Translations under genes and position numbers: made by a program
Assembly (NCBI GenBank): GCA_947179395.2
Contig: OX359288.1
Span: 115,956,909 to 116,020,908 of the forward strand
From: Pulicaria dysenterica
Taxonomy: Eukaryota > Streptophyta > Magnoliopsida > Asterales > Asteraceae
DNA: 64,000 nucleotides
Reading direction: 5' to 3'
The notes under the pieces: generated by a model
Seen by the model: only the letters and a program-made list of their open reading frames with translations
Database searches by the model: none
What the model was told of the DNA's origin: nothing
In this document: one piece after another, positions 34,201-46,766 of the stretch
Layout of the letters: each line of letters begins with the position of its first letter
Position numbering within the stretch: position 1 is the first letter of the stretch

Positions 34201-37200
34201 CTCAATGAGCAAATAGATGCTGGAGTTCGCCAACACGCTCTTGCTCAGAGAGAACGGTGCTATGAAATTATCACGAGTGCTTTACGTTCTCTAAAAGGTG
34301 AAGCTTCACCAAGAGAATTTGGTTCACCCATCAGACCATCAGCACAATCTTCCCTTAGTCCAGCTGCTAGGAAGAAGTACATTTGCCAAATCATTCAACT
34401 TGGTGTGCAATCATCTGATAGAATCTTTCACGAGTATTTGTACCGGACACTGATTGACCTTGGGCTTGAGGACGAACTCCTGGAGTTTGGAGGACCTGAT
34501 TTAGTACCTTTCTTACAGAATGCTGGTCGTGAGCCTACACAAGAGGTTTTCATCTCCCTTTCGATTTAAGAATTTGAACCAGCTAAAACACTTTTTGTTA
34601 GAAAGTTCTTAAATTGTTATTTTTTTTGATTTTCCCTGTTTGACCCTTTGGAGATTGAATACATTCTGAAGCAACCTGTCCAGAAGCAATTGGGTTGAAA
34701 TTTTTTACATTTAAATCTTTCTTTTTCAGTAAAAGAAATTTGTTGGGCAGAATAGTCTTGATGTTCATTGGTTTTTTACTATGGTTATAGGCCCGGGCTC
34801 TTTCTGCTCTAACATCAGGAGCCTCTCCGTTGCACCATTCAGGAGCAGTCATTCCTGCTTATCAAACAAAATACTTTGAGCTTTTAGCACGATACTATGT
34901 GCTAAAGAGGCAGCATGTTCTTGCAGCTCATGTGCTATTAAGATTGGCAGAAAGGCGTTCCAGTGGTTTGGAAAGCTTCCCCACACTTGATCAAAGGTAC
35001 CTTTACTTGTAGTTATCTCTATACAAACATGATCTTCTTATTTCCCAAACATTTAGGGTATGCGATAAAAACAGGTCACTTTTCGGCACAGTCGAAATGA
35101 GTAGGGTAAACTCTTTTGTTCAATTTTTTATTCATATTATATGTAAATAATTAATTTGCTAAGTATGACCTGTAAAAAAGTACATTACAATATCTATATC
35201 TTTTGAATGAAATGGTTTTGGAGGTTATACTTGTATGCATTAGGACAAAACTTAGGCGACTCTATATCCATCTAAACCATCTCACTTGTTCCCATTTAGC
35301 TAAACTTATTGATTTTACCCGTTTGAGATAAAACATATCCCAATTAACTCATTTATAAGTAAAGGGCCAAAATCGTCACGTCTATTTAATACTAACGCAA
35401 CACATGTTAAAGTCAAAGGATATAAGTTGATACTTTATAAACTCAACTGTTCTATATGTAAATAGATGTTACCCTTTCAATTTCAGGCGCCAGTACTTAA
35501 GCAATGCTGTTATTCAAGCCAAAAGTGCAAGTGATAGTGACGGGCTTACAAATTCTTCTAGAGATAGTGGGCTACTGGATTTACTCGAGGGGAAGCTAAC
35601 TGTTCTGCAGTTCCAAATAAAAATCAAGGAGGAACTCGAGGGGTTAGTTTCTAAATTAGAGGCTGCCCCTAGTACATCAGAGTCTGTCCCAAATGATTCT
35701 GAGGCTGAATTTCTAAAAACTGTGAAGGAAAAGGTGAAGGAGTTATCACTGGATTTGAAAAGCATCACCCAACTATATAATGAGTATGCTGTTCCATTTG
35801 AGCTTTGGGAGGTATAATGCACATTCCTTTTCTCTTTTCTTTTTCCTTCAAGTTTTGGAGATCTTATGGTGCACTACCAGATTTTTTACTTAATTTTCTA
35901 TTTTTTTTTCTTTCAGATATGTTTAGAAATGTTATATTTTGCAAGCTATTCTGGTGATACTGATAGCAGCATTGTAAGAGACACATGGGCTAGACTCATG
36001 GATCAAGCTCTCTCAAAGGGTGGCATTGCTGAAGCTTGTTCGGTTTTAAAGAGGATCGGTTCACATGTTTATCCTGGAGACAGTGCTGTTCTGCCTTTAG
36101 ATACGTTATGTCTACATCTCGAGAAAGCTGCATTGGTATTTCTTCTTTGTCTTTCTCCGACCCGTAGAATCTTTTAGATTATTTTTGACATTTGACTACA
36201 TTTTGCTGTATGTCTAGTCAATGGGTGTAATTTTTCTAGCACTATGAACATGTTGTATAGGGTCATGGTTTCTTGTGTAGGAGGTGTTTGGATTTGCATT
36301 TTAGAATTAATTTTCCACAAACCTAAGACTCAAATAATCAATTCTATACCAGCTGCACCAAAAATGGTTTGATAAGACTTGAGAGTTAAGTAAGATTACA
36401 TATTTACCCCTTCTTTTACCCTAATTTGATGAAACTTTCACTCCATCTGGGACTGCGTCTCTCCTTTCACTGCAAAATTTCTCTCCTTATTTCCAAATAT
36501 TCTCTTTTCTTGCAATTTTATCTATGAATTCCGTAGATAATCAAAATTTTCCTATATATTATAAGAACATCCTGACGCTATGTATTCTATTGGCACTTTT
36601 CATTCAGATGATTCTGAGTAAGATTATCTATCATCATTATCAGTTTCAAAACTTATAGACATTTGATCTTTTTTTTTTGTAGGATCGATTGGTTTCTGGG
36701 GTTGAAGTTGTTGGTGATGAAGATGTCGCAAGAGCTCTTTTGGCAGCTTGCAAGGGGGCTGTAGAACCTGTCCTAAACTCATATGATCTATTGCTATCCA
36801 ATGGTGCAATCTTACTGTCACCAAGCCTCAAATTAAGGCTTCTGCGGTCAGTGGTAGTAGTGCTTCGGGAATGGGCAGTGTCTATTTCTGCACGTGGAAT
36901 GGGCACAAGTCCTATTGGAGCTTCTCTCATTCTTCGTGGTACTTTTTCAATGGATCAAAGAAATGCTATCAACCATGGGATTCGTGATAAGATAACAAGT
37001 GCTGCTAACAGGTAAAATTTGACTCAACTTTTGATAGTAAAACTGTTGGTAGAGTTGCGGTGGCAATTCGGGTAGGGTTCAAGTTGGCGAGTTGGTAATG
37101 GCAGTAGTTTGCTTAGACATTTTATATTTGTGATGACACTAGTTCCCATGTTTTTCACTATGACATTTTAACATGTTATATTCTCTGTCTGGGATGAACA

Positions 37201-37319
37201 GGTATATGACCGAAGTGCGAAGGTTGCCATTGCCACAGAGCCAAACAGAGAATGTTTACCTAGGTTTCAAAGAGCTTGAAGAATCTCTTTTAACTTCTTT
37301 TTCTTTTGAGCGATTTTGA
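28212..37319 (+). CDS. Nuclear pore complex protein NUP155
   Basis: Thirteen exons give 1473 residues, against about 1464 in Arabidopsis: 28212-28370, 29414-29583, 29661-29787, 30305-30567, 31256-32888, 33326-33538, 33662-33909, 34134-34545, 34791-34996, 35487-35811, 35917-36135, 36683-37011, 37202-37319. All junctions are GT-AG and keep frame. The start MSWENDIVMRDI matches the plant protein, and the sequence stays collinear to the end (SFSFERF). NUP155 is a scaffold nucleoporin of the inner ring: an N-terminal beta-propeller domain (about residues 70-530) and a C-terminal alpha-helical solenoid (about 600-1460) link ring layers and the pore membrane. Conserved stretches include GGEGTALCGIFPEIRRAWAS and GRDGHIYE in the propeller, and KLWARGDLPTQHILPRRRII and SGAHEGLCLCASRLLLPVWE further on. 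The coding frame is intact and likely functional. Introns hold MITE-like repeats but no disruption. Confidence 0.97.
29861..30248. mobile_element. MITE-like repeat in NUP155 intron 3
   Basis: Starts TAGAGGTGGCAACCTGG and ends in the inverted match AAAATTGGCACCACTA. The interior carries GGGTCA/TTGACC-type motifs. hAT-like ends (TAG-GGTGGCAA) are suggested; no target duplication was seen. Confidence 0.5.
32900..33217. mobile_element. MITE-like repeat in NUP155 intron 5
   Basis: Starts TAGAGGTGGCAACTTCGACC and ends near AAATTTGCCAAAG, with CCTGACCCGTTTGG inside. It is the same style as the intron 3 copy, with a weaker right end. Confidence 0.4.
35054..35388. mobile_element. MITE-like repeat in NUP155 intron 9
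   Basis: Left TAGGGTATGCGATAAAAACA and right CCAAAATCGTCACGTCTA are imperfectly inverted. The interior has GACCTGT and ACCCGTTTGAGA motifs like the other copies. Confidence 0.4.
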
Positions 37320-40300
37320 ATTTTGCTTTGTATCCTTACCCTCATCATTCTTATTGTATGTGCCATATGCTATGATTATATCATTAAAAAGAATAAGTTT
37401 TTGGATTTTGCCTCGACTAACCGCCAGGTAAGATATGTTACAATTTTGATATTTTGCTGTTCTTGCCTGTACCATTTTTTTCATGAGGAATAACGCAACT
37501 GTAAAATTCCTGTTCTGTTTGTATTTTAGTTTTCCTTTTTCCTTTTCTACAGTAGAGCAATGTGAATGTGATATTATAATTAAGATACTTTATCACATTT
37601 CGACACGTTTTTAACACCAATTCACATTGTACAATCTTAAAATTAAAGTTAGATTTTTAAAACACCAATTCACATTGTACAATGTTAAAATTAAAATTAG
37701 AATTATACAGAAGAGTCCATGCCAGCAAAGATTGTACTTAGAAACTAAGATTTGAATAGCACATCTGCATATGTATGAAGATTTCACTTTGATGTAACGA
37801 ATCGTACTAATTGAGTACACCTTTAAAACATACTACGATGGACTTATATTAAGCCCAAGTATGAATGATTTGTACATAACATAATTTTGACACACAATAT
37901 ATTCTACATTTATACCGTTATCCATATATCTAAAGGGTAGAAAAATCCAAATAGTATTTATTTTTGCTGTGTATGACAAAAGTGTGTTGTCCACAAATCA
38001 TCATGCTAACATCAGAGCTAATGTACGAGACAACAATATAACATTCGTGAGCCAAGTCCAAGTAATGTGTTATTAGCAAGCTTCCTTTAGTCATAGATTT
38101 AGGTTGATTAAGGGTTACTACAGAAGTCTATTAGGTTTAAGATATTACAAGATAAGGTTATTCTTATCACATATTTGAAAATAGATAACATATTATAAAT
38201 AGTCTAAGTCTATTACTTTGAGCTTAAATTATTATATTATCTACATCAACAAAACTCTTTTAATTATTCTACGAGCCTTGATGGAGACTTCACCGTTGGT
38301 GGTTCGCGTTGAAATTTTAATTTGTTTTTATTCAATATTTATGTAAACAAACTTATCCATTTTTAGTGGTTTAGAAAAATAAACTATTGGCTATCTGCTT
38401 TAACAATCACAAGTAAACAAACACGTCACTATCTTTATGTTCTCTTGGTTTACGTAAGTGTATGTATAAGGAAATTACTTCTTAATTAAAAACTTAAAAT
38501 CTATACACATTTCCATCACATATCCTATATTTGAATCGTTTCTCAATTGTTTATAGATGAGTTCGAGTTTCCGTAATTAGTAAGCTTGATTAGGTATTGC
38601 ACCTAAACGAATATGTATGTTTATAAAAAATATCAACATATAAATTAAATAAACAAGTGGTTACATAAGAAAGATGTTTAATTATCATAAATATGTCTGT
38701 AGATAATTGTAAATTAAAGCTTAAATACGACTCGTTTACACCATTAACATTCACCTTACCATATCACCTCTTTTTTCCCTCTCTTCTATGACCATCAATT
38801 TACTTCACATTTTAATTAATGCTTTCTAGTTTGATCAAGAAGTACATCGATTGACATTTTAAAGTTGTTTTATACATGTATGTAATTAAAAGATTTACTT
38901 GTATATTCTTCTATCATTTCATAAGTATTCCCGAAGAATGATGATGTTTATATATATATAATCATGGTACTCACCGCAATGTAGATCATGATTTATAACA
39001 TATTGTTATATAGAATATATATGTATGATATACGATGAATAGTTTTTACCCAGTAAAATATCTTTTTATTTATTTCTTCTATTTTCTTCATTTTTCGTAA
39101 GTGGGAAAACATACAATCATAGAAGGATGGTGCAAAGTAAAAGTGAAGGTGTACAATTGAAAAATGAATGTAGTTGATGGGCATTTTAGTAATTTTTAAT
39201 TGTTGAAATCTAAAGTAATATAAAGTATTAAGTATATTACTACATATACATTTGTCAATAATGGGATGTCGTTTTGAAGCAAAACATGTCGTTTTCTTCT
39301 ATTCATCGATAGAATCTTTGACTTTTGTTAAAACTGTTGACTTTTACTTCAGGTTACAAAGGAGGTCAACAAACAGAAAGTATGTATATACTCTTTAGAT
39401 CATTACGCTTTCTTTTTCTCCCAATCAACCAAGGTTACTATCAATAGCATATTTACTTTAACTATTGTTATGTATTTTTTTGTTAAATAAATAGCTTCTT
39501 ATCATTGTATTAACATAATTAATTTGATTGCTATTTTTTTTCTAAACTTATAAAATCTTGAATTGGTGTACATATAAATATATTTTTGTAACAGTCTTCA
39601 TTCTATCAATATTTAGATATAAATTTTATCATTATATTATATTTATTAATATTTATAATTTGATTATTTATGTTTTAGACGAAAACCTTGGTCAAAAGGA
39701 TTAATAATATTAAATGGTTATAAAACTTGAATCAATTTAAATCCGAAGCAAACAACGCATTACAACTCTTATTATTTAAAGTTTATTCAAGCATTACTTA
39801 AATATATATGTTGAGGATTTGTTTTAATACATATACTTATCTTAAAACCCGTTACAACGCGCGTGTACAAACTAACTCGTTGCAATACAGAAGAGACTAA
39901 CAACTTCATAAATTGTTTAAAACAAAAAAGAAGTTAACTTTTTATATAAAAAATAAATGACATGTCAACAGCAACTTTGTAAATTGTAACGGGACAAAAT
40001 AAATGAGAATGAATGAATTAATACTACAATTGATGAAAAAAAGGTTTTAATTACGCCGTACAATATTCTTCTAGGGACCAAAAGCTGGCAACCGGCTGTG
40101 ATCAATCTTCAACTTACGGTAGCCGTTAAAGCGACGGCGTCTAGGGCTTATTTCCTCTAAACGCCAATAACATTCGCCCCTTCGAAAACTAGAAACAAGA
40201 AAAACAATACACTCCCATCTTCTGTTTTTCCGATTTAGATCTGTGATTCACTTGATAATTCTCTAGATTCCTCGATTTTTTAGTTTAGGATCCTTAGATT

Positions 40301-40329
40301 TTGTCCATCATATCTGCTCATTTTAATAT
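37320..40329. other. Intergenic between NUP155 and VAC14
   Basis: Contains the NUP155 3' region and a 48-bp tandem duplication (37,613-37,708). About 38,067-38,250 looks like a solo LTR (TGTTATTAGC start, TATAAATAG box near 38,200, TACATCA end) but shows no clear target duplication. TTGAC-type motifs cluster at about 39,320-39,370. No gene is supported. The last 150 bases are the VAC14 leader. Confidence 0.5.
37613..37708. repeat. 48-bp tandem duplication
   Basis: AACACCAATTCACATTGTAC occurs at 37,613 and 37,661 with the following ~25 bases also shared. Confidence 0.85.
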
Positions 40330-40380
40330 ATGAAAGTTATGTTCCGATTCGAGCAAGAAAAGATCAGAAAAAGACACTGA
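40330..40380 (+). promoter_or_regulatory. Short upstream ORF in the VAC14 leader
   Basis: ATG at 40,330 opens 16 codons (MKVMFRFEQEKIRKRH) and stops 67 bases before the VAC14 start. It matters only if the transcript begins upstream of 40,330, which is likely but not shown. Confidence 0.35.
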
Positions 40381-40447
40381 TTATTGTTTGCTTTGCTCCA
40401 ATTAATCAGAGGATTCTGAATTGATCGTTTTTGTAACATCCTCTTGT

Positions 40448-43400
40448 ATGGCCGACGCTTTATCTGCCATTCCGGCGGCAGTGCTTCGAAATCTCTCCGA
40501 TAAGTTGTACGAGAAACGGAAAAATGCTGCGCTTGAGGTTAGGGTTTCTTTTGTATTTGTGCCCGTTGTGAATAAGTCATTGTATTTTGTATTTCTAGGG
40601 GTTTTCGATGATCGTGATGGGTTGACTGTTGTTGTTATTAGGTTGAAGGAATTGTAAAGCAATTGACAGTTGCTGGAGATCATGATAAAATTACTGCAGT
40701 GATTAATCTGTTGACTCATGAGTTCACTTACTCTCCCCAAGCAAATCACCGCAAGGTATAGCTGAAATCATATACATTACTTGATTATACTGTAATTTAA
40801 CTTTCTATAATTGGATTTTTATTCTCAGGGAGGGTTGATTGGACTGGCTGCAGCGACTGTTGGTTTGATCTCGGAAGCTGCACAACATCTTGAGGTTTGC
40901 ATTTAGGTCTTTGGTTGCTTTTTTCTCTGTGTTACGAACCACTTATCTTTAGCCTTTTAGGGGTGTTCACTATTCCGATAAAACCATATATCTTAATGAG
41001 CTGGTTTTCATTAACAAGCCTAATGAGCTGTATCCATAGAATGATAACCAGTAATGTTGCATTAAGTGACCTTAGGATCAGGTTTTCACTTATTATCAGC
41101 ATCATGTAAATACTAAATAAGCAACACAACAAAATGCTTTGTCTTCTTTCCAGACCAACAGAACAACTGTCGGTCCAGATGCTCTCACTTAACCTCTCAG
41201 ACTGTCTTTAGTTTCCTCTCCTAAAGATCATGGAGAATTTTGGGCCCAAGTGATCTCCAATCCACATGATTCAGAATGCAATACATCAAAGTTATTGATG
41301 TTTATCCTCCCATCCTCTATCGTTGTATATCTCTGTGATTAATCCGACCTGGTTTCGGTGCAGGTTGAATCACACACACAAATAATTAAATGGTTCCATA
41401 CAAAAAACGTACGTCCATGAGACTGCTAGACTTTTTTACTTATTAGTTATTTATGATTTCTGTTACTTCCATTGGAAAATATATCTTTTTAAGGTGGAAA
41501 TCTGTCTACAGAAATACAAATTAGTTGGATCCCTGAATAATGACCATTGTTAGATGACCATGGTTCTTATACATGACATACTCCGTTCTGAGTATGCATG
41601 TTGCAAGAATACAAATTTGCTAGAAACTTATATTATTTTAACTGTTTACATTACTGAAGTTCTTTATCTTTTCTCTTTTTCCCTTACAATCCATCCACCA
41701 GCAAATTGTACCGCCAGTGATTAACTCTTTCGCTGATCAAGATAGTAGAGTTCGTTATTATGCTTGTGAAGCTTTGTACAACATTGCGAAGGTGAGAATG
41801 AATACTGACTTCATCAGGTGGGTATAAAAAATTCGTCTTGGGATTTAACAGATGCCCTTTTGCAGGTTGTGAGAGGAGATTTCATTGTGTTCTTCAACCA
41901 GATATTTGATGCTCTATGTAAGCTTTCAGCAGACTCGGATCCCAATGTACAGAGTGCAGCTCATCTTTTAGATAGACTTGTGAAGGTGAATGACTTTTTC
42001 AGATATTCTCGTTCCATAAGACACTTGTTGAATAAACGCAATTTGGAGGCTTGTTTATTTCTTCTTTTTGTTAATCATGTTGCAAGTGCTAAATTACATA
42101 CAAAGAAAGAAATTAATGCTTTTTGTTGGTTGTAAACAGGACATCGTGACAGAAAGTGATCAATTCAGGTAATCATATTCATTTATTGTAATTTTAAAAA
42201 AATTTATGTCATTGTATGTAACATGCACTTTCAGTTTTTCACAGTTGCATCAATCAACCTTCTATAGCAAGAAAAACCGTGAAGTGGCACAGCACAATAA
42301 CAACAAAAAGTAGCTAGTGCCACGTCACAATTTTACCTGCTAAAGAAGGTTACCTGCATCAGTGTCAAAGACCTGGAAGTACGTTACATACAATGTGAAT
42401 CTTGTTTTTAATATTCTCTTACGTACGATAGCAAAAGGTTGAGAGCAAGTTTGTAATTGATTCTATTTGGTTTGGGATCTTTGGTGCATATGTAACCCTT
42501 CTTTTTCCTGTCATGTTTTTCTCATCTCTTTCTCAGCATCGAAGAATTTATACCTCTGTTGAGAGAGCGAATGAACGTGTTGAATCCTTATGTCCGCCAG
42601 TTTTTGGTTGGGTGGATCACAGTGTTGGACAGTGTTCCAGACATAGACATGCTGGGTTTTCTTCCAGATTTTCTTGATGGTAAATGATCTCACTTCAGAA
42701 TTAAATGGTATTAACCGTCAATGTGCATGTTTTTTTTTGTCTCGGACCATTGGTGTACTCGAACTGACGTGTGGAGATCTCAGGTTTATTTAATATGTTA
42801 AGTGATTCCAGCCATGAAATCCGGCAGCAGGCTGACTCGGCACTTTCTGAGTTCCTTCAGGAGATCAAGAACTCCCCGGTATGACTTCTGTAACTGTTTT
42901 TTTACCATTTCTCTGATGTTTATACTACTTGCTGCTTTCTCGTAACAATTTGTATTCCCAGACATCATGACTAGTTGACACTTGTAATAGTTACCAGGTA
43001 TTATGAGCATGCTAATTCGTTATCTGGAAATCCACGGCATCTTTAATTTTCCCACATTTTTGCTAGCGGATTAAGTTCCTCATATTTTTTCAGTAGCAAA
43101 TTTTATAATTTATTGCTAAATTTCTGACTCTAGCAGTGCTACTCATGAAGTCTGTAGATTATGGTCGCATGGCAGAAATACTTGTTCAGAGAGCATCTTC
43201 TCCTGATGAATTCACCCGTTGGACTGCCATCACATGGGTAAGGAATGCCTTTGTAGTTACGCTTTGTTTGTTTTCTTGTAATTGTACTTTTTATATGATT
43301 TTTTGAGAATGTTCCAGTAGTTTTTTGTTTTCATATGCTGATTAACAGACTAATTTTTGCAGATTAACGAGTTTGTAAAACTTGGTGGTGATCAGCTGGT

Positions 43401-46400
43401 TCCTTATTATGCAGATATATTGGGAGCTATCTTGCCTTGTATAGCTGATAAAGAAGAAAAGATACGAGTTGTAAGCTTTCTCTTCTTTCATAACTTGCTG
43501 TTTGAAATGTGAAGATGAAACTAGATAGAGGCCTATTTGGCTTTATACTCTTGTATAATTGAACATGAAAGTTTACCATGCTCTTCAACATGACAAAAAG
43601 TTGTATACGTTTTTTTCAATGCTATAAAGTTGTTATATTTATGAGTTATGACAATCAGGTAGCTCGTGAAACAAATGAAGAGCTTCTTACAATTAAGGCT
43701 GATCCTGCTGAAGGATTTGATGTTGGAGCAATCCTTTCCATCGTAAAGAGGTCAGCGTTAGTGTTTTGTAACTTACATTTTGAGTATGCATTTTAGGTTT
43801 GCTTATGGGTGTGTGTGTATAACTATATATATAGTCTCGTCTCCTAAATAATAAATGAAAATCTTCCCAACTGCACATGTTTTTCTTAAATAATTGTTTT
43901 CCCTTTAATTTACCAGGCAGTTGTGTAGTGAATATGAGGCCACTCGAATTGAATCTTTGCACTGGATTTCAACCCTTTTAAATAGACATCGGATGGAGGT
44001 AATCTTTTGTCAGTGTAATATATGTAACAGGTGCTCTCTTTCCTGAATATTTATTTTAAATAAAAAATCTAACAAGCAAAAGGATTGATACATGTAACAG
44101 GTCTTGTCTTTTCTGAATGATATATTTGACACACTTCTTAAAGCACTGTCAGATCCCTCTGATAAGGTAATCTTCGCATTGCTGCTTGATTGCCTCTCAT
44201 AATTATCTAATCTTGCTGCATTTACATTTAGTCGTGTAACTGTAATATTCTTTTTTGTTTTACTTTAGAATGATATGTATACAAAGTTTTATTTCATCTC
44301 ACTTAACTATGTACAACTTCTGCACAAAATTCTATTTAATGCATTTGGGTTGTTTGATATGGTAACTTTTTAGGTAGTGCTTCTGGTGCTGGAGGTGCAT
44401 GCATGCATAGCAGAGGACCAATATAACTTTCGCCAGCTTGTTGTTTTCTTAGCTCATCAATTCCGAACTGATGACGTGCTTCTGGAAAAGTGAGCTTCTT
44501 TCTTCTACTTTTGAAATAATAAAACTGGTCAAATTTTGTAATTTCACTTTGATGCATTCATGTATTGATCTCTTTTTAATATCTTCTTACAGGCGTGGCG
44601 CATTAATAATCCGTCAGCTTTGTGTACTTTTAGACGCTGAAAGAGTTTACAGGGAACTATCGACAATTCTGGAGGAGGAAGCTGATCTGGACTTTGCATC
44701 TACAATGGTTCAGGTCATTGTTTCGTTCTATTAGTACTCTTTCCTGACATGAAGAAGCCACTCTTAATCCTGGAAGTCAAAGCTAAAATTCCAAATTTAA
44801 AAATATATTCTTAGGTTGTTTAGCTTAAAACTTTTAATTTATAGTTTTTGCACAAATTAAATTCTCTCGATTACCAGAAGAAAAGATTACCCATTTGACA
44901 CATGAGTGAAAAGTGAAGTCTCTCTATGAATGAAGGTGGTAAAATATGATGCAGTGTAATATGCAGATCAATTTTATGTAGTTGAGCACTTTAAAAACTT
45001 TGTTATGAAGCCTTTATATACTTGATTAGATTCCAGGGAAGTTAACTAAATGCTTTCCATATTGTTTTAATCTATTCCAGGCTTTGAATTTGATTCTGCT
45101 CACATCGTCCGAGTTGTCCGACTTACGAGATCTTCTAAAACAATCGCTAGTCAATGCTGCTGGAAAGGACTTCTTTCTTTCACTATATGCCTCATGGAGC
45201 CATTCATCAATGGCCATAATAAGTCTATGCTTATTGGCACAGGCAAGCCATCTTTTTCCCCTTTCTTGATAGATCTAAATAAGGGTTATATATCTTCATG
45301 TTAGGTCTAAATGTGTAATACTTATATAGTGTTTTGTTTGTTTTAACTTATAGGCTTATCAGCATGCAAGTTCAGTCATTCAATCTCTTACTGAGGAGGA
45401 TATTAATGTCAAATTTTTGGTTCAGCTGGATAAATTGATACACCTATTGGAGACTCCAAATTTTGCTTATCTCAGGCTTCAGGTTTGTTGCTGTTTCTTT
45501 CTTGATCAAGTTGATTAAAAAAAAAATCCACTCTGGTCTACCTTTTGGTTTAGTAAATTTAGCCATTTGTTTATTTCAATTTTAGGCTGTTCACCTTACC
45601 AAATTCTTGACTCTTGCATCAACTACTTATTTAATTTTATCTTTAGGGTTTTGGTTGAGAGGGTATAACTTATTGTAAATTTGTTAAATAGAGTAATGTT
45701 TATTTTTGTTCATTAGTTTTGATTCTTGTGAGGATCGTTTAGACATTTCATCTTACTTGCAGCTTCTTGAACCTGGAAGATATATATGGTTGTTAAAAGC
45801 TATGTACGGTCTTCTTATGCTACTTCCCCAGGCATGTCTTGTTAATATGATTTGCCAATTTTTTAATTCTTTTTGTGATCTCATTTCATGTTTCTTTGTA
45901 CTTGTTATTGCAGCAAAGTGCAGCCTTTAAAATCTTAAGGACTAGATTGAAGACCGTTCCTTCATATTCCTTTGACAAGGAGCATGATGGTAACATAAAA
46001 GATGATTCTCGAACCCTGCATAATGGAATAAACTTTGAATCTTGGTTGCAGAGATTCCAACATATGCAGAAACAGCATCGCTTGCATTTTAAATCACAAG
46101 CACGCTCACAAAACAACATTCCCACATCCTCATTTAAGGTTAGTCCGTTGTTCCTTGTCAATTGAGGTGTCAAAACAGGCAGGTTGGCATGTTGGGTAAG
46201 GGACTCGTGTCACAACTTAATGCAAGTTGAGATGGGTCAGGTTTTTTCCAACCTGCGAACATTCGTAAAAACTTGTGGAAATTGAAACTCATTTGACATG
46301 TTTCCTTGCTAATTAAATTTACATGTGATCTAAATCAATGCAATTTTGTCAATGGGTCAAAATTGCTGCCTCTATTTTCAGCTTGTGATGTAATTTGAAG

Positions 46401-46591
46401 TCATACCCTCCTTAGGTGGGATTGGGTATTGTTGTTGATATTGAATTTGCCCCTTGTGTTATTTAATACAAGTCACCTCTTTGTTGCAGGTGAAGGAGGT
46501 CCAAAAACCCGAAGAATTTAGAGGACCGCCCGTGCCAGAGTTGAGCAGGCCTCCTTCAAGATTATCCCGTAAAGGTCCTGGACAGTTATAG
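40448..46591 (+). CDS. VAC14, scaffold of the PI(3,5)P2-synthesising FAB1/PIKfyve complex
   Basis: Twenty exons give 701 residues: 40448-40537, 40642-40755, 40829-40894, 41702-41791, 41866-41985, 42140-42168, 42537-42679, 42784-42878, 43151-43237, 43363-43470, 43659-43750, 43917-43998, 44101-44166, 44374-44489, 44593-44713, 45081-45242, 45354-45482, 45763-45831, 45914-46138, 46490-46591. The start MADALSAIPAAVLRNLSDKL matches plant VAC14. VAC14 is built of HEAT-type repeats and holds the FAB1 lipid kinase with the FIG4/SAC phosphatase on endosomal and vacuolar membranes. Visible blocks are RYYACEALYNIAKVVRGDF in the FAB1-binding part (residues ~68-165) and EPGRYIWLLKAMYGLLMLLP in the conserved C-terminal part (~480-640), with a divergent basic tail ending SRKGPGQL. 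Introns 16 and 18 begin GC rather than GT; exon 9 uses the weak acceptor ATGAAG. The glutamine run that I recall in the Arabidopsis tail is absent here. Frame intact. Confidence 0.95.
46162..46376. mobile_element. MITE-like repeat in VAC14 intron 19
   Basis: Left TTGAGGTGTCAAAACAGGCA and right TCAAAATTGCTGCCTCTA are inverted. The interior has GGGTCAGG and ATTTGACATG motifs, the same style as the NUP155 intronic copies. Confidence 0.5.
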
Positions 46592-46766
46592 CTATGGTGG
46601 TGAACGTTGACCAAGACTTGAATTGTTGCCATGGTCAAAATCTGGTACGAAATGTAGATTGTATATCGTAGTATTCTTTGCCTTCGTTGAACTCGTGAAG
46701 TTGTCTTTTTGTTGTTTGTTTATTGAGTTTCCAGAATGGTGCTTGCCTTGGATGTGTCAGGGCTAT

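Noticed and set aside
38067..38250. Solo LTR
   Set aside because: TG...CA ends and a TATAAATA box are suggestive, but there is no target duplication or second copy in the window.
39845..39880. Helitron 3' end (ACCCGTTACAACGCGCG...)
   Set aside because: The sequence resembles a Helitron hairpin, but the end is not a clean CTRR before T and no start was found.
40421..40447. N-terminal extension of VAC14
   Set aside because: The frame extends upstream only to a TTG; homologues begin at the MADALS methionine at 40,448.
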